Shown here piece after piece: positions 1 through 4,816 of a DNA stretch of 10,410 bases. The stretch's first letter is position 1, and the number at the start of each line of letters is the position of its first letter. Below the pieces are notes generated by a model that made no database searches, had not been told where the DNA came from, and saw only the letters and a program-made list of their open reading frames with translations. The stretch lies in assembly GCA_023252315.1 (NCBI GenBank), contig JAJPEB010000032.1, positions 1 through 10,410 on the forward strand. The letters are read 5' to 3'. The position numbers were made by a program, and so were the translations under genes. The stretch is from Candidatus Woesearchaeota archaeon (lineage in GTDB: Archaea; Nanobdellota; Nanobdellia; Woesearchaeales; UBA525).

Positions 1-186
1 CTCCTCCTTCTTGGGCCGCCTGCGCAGGCGGGCCACGGCCTCGCTCACGAGGCCGAACGCGAGGAACGCGACGCCCACCCAGAAGAAGGCGGTCAGGTTC
101 GTCGAGCGCTTCGTCTCGATGTACTTCGAGTAGCCCATCACGCCTGCGCCCACGAGCGCGAAGAGCCATCCCGGAAGCTTGGCCAT
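1..186 (-). CDS. Small membrane protein, C-terminus cut off by window edge
   Basis: The reading frame is open from the ATG at 184-186 to the window edge, giving 62 residues beginning MAKLPGWLFALVGAG. Two hydrophobic segments are visible, about residues 5-21 and 32-50, separated by a short polar loop (YSKYIETKRSTN). A strongly basic tail follows (RLRRRPKKEE), so both ends probably face the cytoplasm by the positive-inside rule. No catalytic motif or named family is recognised. The start is supported by a TATA box centred 26-27 bases upstream, which also shows that the gene has its own promoter and is not simply read through from the gene ending at 218. The gene continues past position 1, so its full length is unknown. 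Confidence 0.75.
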   Translation of the reverse strand, partial: MAKLPGWLFALVGAGVMGYSKYIETKRSTNLTAFFWVGVAFLAFGLVSEAVARLRRRPKKEE

Positions 187-206
187 GGGCAGATCGCCGG
201 CATGTC

Positions 207-217
207 GATATAAAAAT
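207..217 (-). promoter_or_regulatory. TATA box of the small membrane protein gene
   Basis: On the minus strand this reads ATTTTTATATC, a strong archaeal TATA-like element in G+C-rich surroundings. Its centre is about 26 bases before the ATG at 186, which predicts a leaderless transcript. It lies directly against the stop codon (218-220) of the upstream gene. Confidence 0.7.
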
Positions 218-949
218 CTACAGGTTCTTGGGATGGACGAGGCAGCGCATGGCGCTGCGCATCGCGTAGTCCCTGCTCGTGCACCTCATGCCTTGCATTC
301 CCGGCAGCGTGCATACCTGGGAATAGGCCGCTCCGGGCATCCTTGCCGGATGGTCGATGCGGAACGTCCGCGCTGCGTCGCCGCGGCCGTCGCTCAGTGC
401 GGCGATCGCCCGCTCGAGGTTCTCGCGCCCTCCCGCGAGCGCGGCAAGGAACGGCAAGTAGCGCGCGTCGGTGAGCTCGTCGAGCCCCACCCTCCCTCGC
501 GCAGGCACCTGCGCCCCGGGGATTATCACGGCGAGCGGCACGTACCTGTGCATCCCATGCAGGTAGAGGCTACGCTCGAGATCCAGAGGAGAGGCGATCC
601 TTCGATCGACGCGAGGCGCCTTCCCTTCGCACGAAAGCGTGTCCGGAGGGGGCTGCGATGATCCTTGGGCCCTTCTGTGGCGGGGTCGTTCCTCGTAGAG
701 GCGGACCCCGTGCAGCACGTAGAGGCGGCTCGGCGCGTCGCTGAAGCTCACCATCTCCGTGCCCGTGAGGAACCCGCTTCTCCAGACGTCTCCGCACGGA
801 CGCTGCTCGTGCGCTATCGCCTTGAGATGGTCCGGGAACGAGAGAGGGACACGCGTCCCTGCCGCGGCAGCGGGCACCTCGTACGCATCCAGCAGGCGCA
901 GGTGCACAGGCACTGGCGTCGTGGTGCTCGTCCGGGATGCGCGCGCCAT
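218..949 (-). CDS. Unrecognised 243-residue protein, partner of the radical SAM gene
   Basis: I do not recognise this family. The start is the ATG at 947-949. A GAGG ribosome-binding site at 959-962, nine bases upstream, overlaps the TGA stop of the radical SAM gene, so the two are probably cotranscribed and coupled. The protein looks soluble: no signal peptide or membrane segment is visible. It has five cysteines: C52, C107, C213, C223 and C236. The last three sit in a 24-residue stretch near the C-terminus (CTLPGMQGMRC, then a third C before LVHPKNL). This could bind metal or a cluster, or accept a modification; that is inference from spacing only. A Pro/Arg/Ser-rich segment (about residues 88-113) looks like a linker between two halves. 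The open frame upstream of M1 lies inside the radical SAM gene in another frame and is not real coding. It could be an auxiliary subunit or substrate of the radical SAM enzyme, or merely share its promoter. Confidence 0.7.
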   Translation of the reverse strand: MARASRTSTTTPVPVHLRLLDAYEVPAAAAGTRVPLSFPDHLKAIAHEQRPCGDVWRSGFLTGTEMVSFSDAPSRLYVLHGVRLYEERPRHRRAQGSSQPPPDTLSCEGKAPRVDRRIASPLDLERSLYLHGMHRYVPLAVIIPGAQVPARGRVGLDELTDARYLPFLAALAGGRENLERAIAALSDGRGDAARTFRIDHPARMPGAAYSQVCTLPGMQGMRCTSRDYAMRSAMRCLVHPKNL

Positions 950-960
950 CGCTTTCTGCC

Positions 961-2052
961 TCAGTTCGCGGCCCCGCGCGAGAAATAGGCGGGCGGAGCG
1001 GGAGCATACCCTTCCGCCCGCAAGCGCCCGAGCAAGCCCTTCGCCTGCGCGCCATGCGCGAGGTTGATGAACGATCCCACGTGGAGCGTATCGACGATGC
1101 TGAGCATGTCGTGGAAGCTGTCCGACCCGTAGAGGTGGGTGCCGACGCCAGACCCGACCATGAGCGACTGGTCCTCGCGCAGCAACGTCCGCAGGAAGAC
1201 GAGCGTCTGCAGCGCGTACTGCGGCGTGAGCTGGGTCCTGCACCGGGCGAACCGGTCCGCGATTTCCCCGCTGGTCATGAAATCCATGAAGTTCACCGCC
1301 ACTCTCTGCACCCCCAGATTCCGGAGCGTAGCGACCTGGGAGGCGAGATCCGCGGGCGACTCCCCGACGCCTATGAGAATCCCCGAGGTCGCAGGCAGCC
1401 CCGTCGCCTCCGCGAGGCGCAGCGTCGCGAGCTTGTCTTCGAGCCGCCTGCCATTCGCCCCTACCGCCGACGGGTAGAGCCTCGCGGACGTCTCGAGGTT
1501 GTTGTGCACGTAGGCGAGGCCAGCCTTGCCGAGAGCCGTCATCACCTGCGGGTCCCGGATGATGCCGAGATCCCCTCCGAGGTATCCTCCTCCGGACTCC
1601 CCGATGATTTCCGCAAGCGCCTCGAGGCGAGCGTCGTTACGCACGCCGTGCCAGTAGCCCACGAGCTCCACGTGGCACTCGGGGACGGCCGCCCTCGCCT
1701 CCGCGATCTCCTTCCCTATCGCATCGCGGATCTCTCCCCTGTTCCATCGCCCCACGATATCGGTGCCCAAGGTGCAGTAGTTGCAACGCACGGGGCAGCC
1801 CGGCTCGTTGAGCGCGACGGTCTTGCGCAGCGCGACCTGCCCCGGCGGGGATATCCCTTCCCTTATCGCGCTGGCCCGTGCGAGCGCGTCCTCGTACCCG
1901 TCGGGTTCCTGGAGCGCCTCCCAGAGCAGCGCCATGTCCGCATGCGTCGGATCTCTTGTCCAGGGCGCCGTGGTGGAGCGCCTCTCGAGCGGGTCTGCGG
2001 TCATGCTGCTGCGCCGCATGCAGGCCATGCTGCACGCGTAGCCGCAGGGCAA
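961..2052 (-). CDS. BioB-like radical SAM protein, not a canonical biotin synthase
   Basis: This is a radical SAM enzyme, about 363 residues from the outermost start (TTG at 2052). The 4Fe-4S/SAM motif C86-x3-C90-x2-C93 lies in GCPVRCNYCTLG. Similarity to the BioB/HydE/PylB family is clear at HNNLETS (183-189, compare NHNLDTS in BioB), the following LYPS and the SGILIGVGES strand (223-232). Aligned by eye with E. coli BioB, all four ligands of its 2Fe-2S cluster are replaced: C97 by E129, C128 by G160, C188 by T222 and R260 by M298. The sacrificial sulfur source of biotin synthase is therefore missing, and biotin synthesis is unlikely. Archaeal LipS-type lipoyl synthase, or a HydE- or PylB-like reaction, are candidates; the substrate is unknown. 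The start is uncertain. A TATA-like element is centred about 28 bases before the TTG, while ATG codons at 2028, 2019 and 2004 are in frame. The longest form begins with a C-x3-C-x3-C stretch (MPCGYACSMAC). Confidence 0.9.
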   Translation of the reverse strand: MPCGYACSMACMRRSSMTADPLERRSTTAPWTRDPTHADMALLWEALQEPDGYEDALARASAIREGISPPGQVALRKTVALNEPGCPVRCNYCTLGTDIVGRWNRGEIRDAIGKEIAEARAAVPECHVELVGYWHGVRNDARLEALAEIIGESGGGYLGGDLGIIRDPQVMTALGKAGLAYVHNNLETSARLYPSAVGANGRRLEDKLATLRLAEATGLPATSGILIGVGESPADLASQVATLRNLGVQRVAVNFMDFMTSGEIADRFARCRTQLTPQYALQTLVFLRTLLREDQSLMVGSGVGTHLYGSDSFHDMLSIVDTLHVGSFINLAHGAQAKGLLGRLRAEGYAPAPPAYFSRGAAN

Positions 2053-2095
2053 GCGAAACCATTATGAACTCGATGTAAATTATTTCACAAAAAAA
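2053..2095. promoter_or_regulatory. Divergent promoter between radical SAM and ACT-domain genes
   Basis: This A/T-rich stretch in G+C-rich DNA separates two divergent genes. For the minus strand, AAATAATTTAC (2075-2085) is TATA-like and centred about 28 bases before the TTG at 2052. For the plus strand, ATTATGAA (2061-2068) would place initiation near 2090, just before the ribosome-binding site. The two elements are so close that both promoters can hardly be occupied at once. Assignments are by eye. Confidence 0.5.
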
Positions 2096-2101
2096 GGAGG
2101 A
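2096..2101 (+). promoter_or_regulatory. Strong Shine-Dalgarno site that decides the ACT-domain start
   Basis: GGAGGA follows an A-run. It is only one base from the ATG at 2103 but seven from the in-frame ATG at 2109, so the second ATG is the likely start. It is one of the few strong ribosome-binding sites in a window where most genes appear leaderless. Confidence 0.75.
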
Positions 2102-2108
2102 AATGTGC

Positions 2109-2768
2109 ATGCCTACTGTCGCCCACGTCGTGACGAAGCTCGTGACGGAGAAGCCCTTCCTGCACGAGGCGCTGCGGCGCGGCATCATCAACCATGCGGC
2201 GCTCGCGGAGGAGTTCCTGCCCGAGGTGCGCACGACGGTGGGCCACGAGGTCACGTTCTCCGCCGTGAACATGGCGATCCGCAGGCTCTCCGAGCGGCTC
2301 GCGCAGCGCGAGGTCGAGCACGTCATCTTCGACAAGGACTCCGACATCACCGTGCGCTCGCATCTCGTCGAGATCACCCTCTTCAAGTCCGCGGCGGTGC
2401 AAGAGCGCATCCCCGAGCTCTACCGCATGATCGACATGGGCAGGGGGGATTTCCTCACGATCACGCAGGGCATGAACGAGGTCATGCTCATCACGGGCGC
2501 TCGCTACCGCGAGCGGATGCTCGCGCTCTTCGAGCAGCGCTCGGTGCGTAAGGTCATCGGGGGGCTCTCGAGCGTGAGCGTGCACATCTCCGAGCAGGCA
2601 GCGCAGGACTCGGGCATGTTCTACCTCGTCACGCGCTCGCTCGCCTGGGAGAACGTCAACATCGTCGACATCGTGAGCACGTACACCGAGCTCACGTTCA
2701 TCGTCATGGAGCGCGACACGGGCAAGACGTTCGACCTGCTCAAGGAGCTGATCGGGAAGCGCGCGTAG
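2109..2768 (+). CDS. ACT-domain protein, predicted amino-acid-binding regulator
   Basis: The product has 219 residues from the ATG at 2109, chosen because it has the proper distance from the GGAGG at 2096-2100; the ATG at 2103 would add only two residues. Residues about 5-65 are helical and could form a small HTH-like or dimerisation region (LHEALRRGIINHAALAEEF). Residues about 80-145 and 150-218 each look like an ACT-type module. The second is clearest: SSVSVHISEQAAQDSGMFYL, then NIVDIVSTYTELTFIVMERD, which resembles the regulatory tail of aspartate kinases. No kinase or dehydrogenase domain is attached, so this is a stand-alone sensor. ACT domains commonly bind amino acids; the ligand here is unknown. 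The gene is divergent from the radical SAM operon and converges on the zinc-finger gene with only four bases between the stops. Confidence 0.85.
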   Translation: MPTVAHVVTKLVTEKPFLHEALRRGIINHAALAEEFLPEVRTTVGHEVTFSAVNMAIRRLSERLAQREVEHVIFDKDSDITVRSHLVEITLFKSAAVQERIPELYRMIDMGRGDFLTITQGMNEVMLITGARYRERMLALFEQRSVRKVIGGLSSVSVHISEQAAQDSGMFYLVTRSLAWENVNIVDIVSTYTELTFIVMERDTGKTFDLLKELIGKRA

Positions 2769-2772
2769 CGGA

Positions 2773-3144
2773 TTACTCCTCTTCCTCGTCGTCCCCGGGC
2801 TGCGCCTGCGGGTCCGCGTCCGAGTCGAGGTCCTCGTCCTTGAAGTCGCTCTCCTCGAGGAACTCGCGCATGCACGTCTCGTCGCAAAAGCGCCAGAGCC
2901 TGCCGTAGACGCGCCGCTCGACCACGATGTCGTCCGGGCCGAACGCCTGCCCGCAGTAGCCGCACACGTCCTTCTCGTCGCGCTCGACGTGGTCCGCGAC
3001 GGGGATGTGCACGCCCGCCTCGCGCGCGATGGCCGCGGGGCTCATGTCGTCCCCGTCCGCGAGCAGCTCCTCCTCGACCTGTTCCTCGTACTCCTCGATG
3101 TCCTCGGGCGTCGCAGGCTCGTCGGGGAGTGCATCCTCAGGCAT
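2773..3144 (-). CDS. Acidic TRASH-like zinc-finger protein
   Basis: This is a 123-residue protein with a zinc-binding signature C61-x2-C64-x22-C87-x3-C91 (CGYCG and CDETC). The spacing and the aromatic residues around it (YGRLWRFCDETCMREFLEE) resemble TRASH/MYM-type treble-clef fingers, which bind metal or mediate protein contacts. Both ends are extremely acidic: residues 1-32 (EDIEEYEEQVEEELL) and 98-123, ending DDEEEE. A short helical segment before the finger (MSPAAIAREAGVHIPVADH) looks HTH-like but is too short to call. The start is supported by a TATA box centred about 27 bases upstream, implying a leaderless message. Function is unknown; metal sensing or an adaptor bound to a basic partner are possible. 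It converges with the ACT-domain gene. Confidence 0.8.
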   Translation of the reverse strand: MPEDALPDEPATPEDIEEYEEQVEEELLADGDDMSPAAIAREAGVHIPVADHVERDEKDVCGYCGQAFGPDDIVVERRVYGRLWRFCDETCMREFLEESDFKDEDLDSDADPQAQPGDDEEEE

Positions 3145-3166
3145 GCGTTGGATGAAACGAAACTGC

Positions 3167-3175
3167 GTTATAAAT
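3167..3175 (-). promoter_or_regulatory. TATA box of the zinc-finger gene
   Basis: The minus strand reads ATTTATAAC, centred about 27 bases before the ATG at 3144. It lies in the 45-base gap after the TrmB-family gene's TAA stop, so the zinc-finger gene can be transcribed separately. Confidence 0.7.
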
Positions 3176-3189
3176 CTTCGCCAGGCCGC

Positions 3190-3948
3190 TTATGGCTCGC
3201 CTGTCCAGAGCGCATCGAAGAACTCAGCATATCTCCTTGCGTTCTCGAGCGATTTTATGTCGAATGCAGTGACCTTCTCTCCTCCGATCACCGTGATGAC
3301 GTGGTTCCCTACGATGAACACTCCTGTCGGGAATTTCGCGTTCAGGAATCTCACCTGGTCCTCGCCCGAATACGCGCCTGTAGGGATGTAATGCCGCTCG
3401 AAGAACTTCTTGATGCTGTTGTTGAGGATGAGCCTGAGCCTCACGCGACTCCCTTTTCTCACCTCGTGGTAGAACAGGAAGAAGTTCATGAACGCAGGGA
3501 TTCGCAGAAGCTCATTGAGGCCGAGCACCCTCACTTCCTTCACGCCGTCTTGCGTCGTGAATACCTCATGGAAGAGCGAGCGCAATCCCGCAAACCCCTC
3601 GTAGACGCGGCTATACTGGTCATCCTCTTTTCGCAGCGCGAGCAGCTTCGGGATCGCCTCTTCTATCTCCTTGCGCTCCTCGCGCAGCGCCCGCACGCGC
3701 CTGTCGACAAGCTCGAGCAGCGCGTTCGGATGCGTCGCCGAGAAATTTTTCCTGCCTGCGCATATCGCCGAGCTCGCGAGCCCTTTCGCGATGAGCCTGT
3801 CGAGGATCGGGTAGACTTTCGCGTGCGTGACCCCGGATCTCTTCGAGAGCGGCCCCACGGTCGTCTGCCCGAGCTCGAAAAGTGAGTAGTAGACCTTGAT
3901 CTCGCCCTGCGTGAGGCCGAGATCCTCGAGAATGGCTTGCTCTTCCAT
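3190..3948 (-). CDS. TrmB-family transcriptional regulator
   Basis: The 252 residues have the usual TrmB layout. A winged helix-turn-helix covers about residues 5-75 (LGLTQGEIKVYYSLFELG, then GPLSKRSGVTHAKVYPILDRLIAKGL). A coiled coil follows (about 78-108, VRALREERKEIEEAIPKLL), then an effector-side domain (115-252) rich in aromatic and basic residues (FMNFFLFYHEVRKGSRVRLRLILNN). The C-terminal half resembles the phospholipase-D-like ligand domain common in archaeal TrmB-like proteins that lack the sugar-binding C-terminal module; I see no clear sugar-binding motif, so the effector is unknown. The start at 3948 has GGGAG five bases upstream. The gene is divergent from the kinase-like unit across a 56-base gap with overlapping promoter elements, so it may control that unit and itself. 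This is inference from position. Confidence 0.9.
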   Translation of the reverse strand: MEEQAILEDLGLTQGEIKVYYSLFELGQTTVGPLSKRSGVTHAKVYPILDRLIAKGLASSAICAGRKNFSATHPNALLELVDRRVRALREERKEIEEAIPKLLALRKEDDQYSRVYEGFAGLRSLFHEVFTTQDGVKEVRVLGLNELLRIPAFMNFFLFYHEVRKGSRVRLRLILNNSIKKFFERHYIPTGAYSGEDQVRFLNAKFPTGVFIVGNHVITVIGGEKVTAFDIKSLENARRYAEFFDALWTGEP

Positions 3949-3952
3949 TATT

Positions 3953-3957
3953 ACTCC
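3953..3957 (-). promoter_or_regulatory. Ribosome-binding site of the TrmB-family gene
   Basis: On the minus strand GGGAG lies five bases before the ATG at 3948 (GGGAGTAATAATG). A second purine-poor copy region, CCTCCTAAGG, lies just upstream and is not a Shine-Dalgarno site in this direction. This supports a message with a leader, in contrast to the leaderless neighbours. Confidence 0.6.
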
Positions 3958-3973
3958 CTTAGGAGGTAAGAGA

Positions 3974-4001
3974 ACTTAAGTATTTGTAACAACTATTTAG
4001 T
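3974..4001. promoter_or_regulatory. Overlapping divergent promoters between TrmB gene and kinase-like unit
   Basis: For the minus strand, CTAAATAG (3993-4000) is TATA-like and would start transcription near 3970, upstream of the GGGAG site. For the plus strand, TTAAGTATT (3976-3984) is centred about 25 bases before a GTG at 4005. Two small palindromic elements lie here: ACTTAAGT (3974-3981) and ACTA-TT-TAGT (3992-4001). Each overlaps one of the TATA-like elements, where a repressor could block initiation. They are candidates for an operator of the adjacent TrmB-family protein, by inference only. Confidence 0.45.
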
Positions 4002-4004
4002 AGT

Positions 4005-4139
4005 GTGAAAAGCTTGAACCTGATCGGGAGTGCGTATCTCGACGAGAAAATCGCGTCTGCGCTGAGCACGGTCTCCGGAGGGCATTGGGTGGGGGAGATG
4101 GGGGGTACGAGGAGCTGGGGACGCGGGTGCTGTAGATGA
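4005..4139 (+). CDS. Possible 44-codon leader ORF overlapping the kinase-like gene
   Basis: This frame runs from a GTG at 4005 to a TGA at 4137-4139 that overlaps the next gene's ATG as ATGA, a typical coupling arrangement. The start lies about 25 bases after a TATA-like element, which fits the leaderless pattern of the window. The first half (VKSLNLIGSAYLDEKIASAL) looks protein-like; the end, translated from a G-rich tract, is low in complexity (GGTRSWGRGCCR). I do not recognise it. It could be a real small protein, a translational leader, a remnant of a decayed gene, or plain untranslated leader. Confidence 0.3.
   Translation: MKSLNLIGSAYLDEKIASALSTVSGGHWVGEMGGTRSWGRGCCR
4087..4127 (+). 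other. G-tract cluster with G-quadruplex potential before the kinase-like gene
   Basis: Five runs of three to six G lie in 41 bases on the coding strand (4087-4089, 4091-4095, 4100-4105, 4117-4120, 4125-4127), separated by 1, 4, 11 and 4 bases. They end eight bases before the ATG at 4136. The ATG has no properly spaced Shine-Dalgarno site, so a folded G-tract could affect its translation. The fold is inferred, and one loop is longer than in the usual definition. Confidence 0.4.
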
Positions 4140-4816
4140 CGGATCTGGAGGAACGGACTTGTCGGGAAGACGAGTTCTACCGCACGGCGCTCCAGGCCAG
4201 GTCGGCCGTAGCCTCAGACAGCGGCCTTTTGCGAAGAATCGGCTCGGTATTCGCCCACCAGTACATCGATCCTGAGAAAAATCCGCTGGCAGATGGGGTC
4301 ACTTTCCTGGGGAAAGGGAGCTTCCATGCGCTGTATGGTGTGGGAAGTATGCCTGCCGCTCTCGCGGAAGGGGAAACGTTCCTGGCGCTTCGGATCAGAA
4401 CGCTGGAGAACGTCCCCCGCAAGGACACCGGGAGGTACTCCTACAAGCTCTCGCGCGACGCGCCCATCCTTGCTCGTGAGGCCGCGCTCTTCGAGGCTGC
4501 GCACTCGAGCGGTGAGCGCACACCGCGCTTCTACGGCATCGTCGCATACGGGGATCTGGCGGGACTCCTCGTGGAGGACTTGAGCGAGAGAGGAAGGTAT
4601 TCGTTCCAGGGAATCGATCTCGAGCGGTTCTTAAGAAGAGAGACCGGCGAAGTGTTTCTGCTCGATCCCAATGAGGATATTCGGAGCTGTGATAGCGAGC
4701 GCGGCAGAAAATACCTCGACGAGGGGATGAGGATAGATGTTCCGCTGCCAAACAATTTCCTGGGCCGACTCAAGGGACTGCTCTCTTATGCAAAGCACTT
4801 CAAGAGGATGCGCTAG
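4136..4816 (+). CDS. Kinase-like protein apparently lacking the catalytic loop
   Basis: The product has 226 residues. A TAG codon lies in frame immediately before the ATG, so the start cannot be further upstream. The middle resembles the N-lobe of a protein-kinase or aminoglycoside-phosphotransferase fold. There is a glycine-rich loop (LGKGSFHAL, 58-66), a strand FLALRIR (82-88) with arginine where the ATP-binding lysine would be, an acidic helix AREAALFEAA (113-122) and a hinge-like LLVEDLSER (144-152). GEVFLLDPNED (171-181) resembles the metal-binding strand with D177. Only about 25 residues separate the hinge from this strand, and no HGD or HxD catalytic loop is seen. It may be a pseudokinase, an internally deleted kinase, or an unrelated fold. 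It is expressed divergently from the TrmB-family gene, and its stop shares CTAG with the serS stop. Base use is less G+C-rich than in serS, which could suggest separate ancestry. Confidence 0.75.
   Translation: MTDLEERTCREDEFYRTALQARSAVASDSGLLRRIGSVFAHQYIDPEKNPLADGVTFLGKGSFHALYGVGSMPAALAEGETFLALRIRTLENVPRKDTGRYSYKLSRDAPILAREAALFEAAHSSGERTPRFYGIVAYGDLAGLLVEDLSERGRYSFQGIDLERFLRRETGEVFLLDPNEDIRSCDSERGRKYLDEGMRIDVPLPNNFLGRLKGLLSYAKHFKRMR

Noticed and set aside
950..1243. N-terminal extension of the unknown 243-residue protein
   Set aside because: It would lie wholly inside the radical SAM gene in another frame. The ATG at 949 has a properly spaced ribosome-binding site.
961..2052. Annotation as biotin synthase (bioB)
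   Set aside because: All four 2Fe-2S ligand positions are replaced, so only family-level similarity is claimed.
937..2067. A 376-residue plus-strand open frame opposite the radical SAM gene
   Set aside because: It has Arg/Val/Pro-rich composition and no recognisable motif; the opposite strand carries the CxxxCxxC radical SAM signature and BioB-like motifs.
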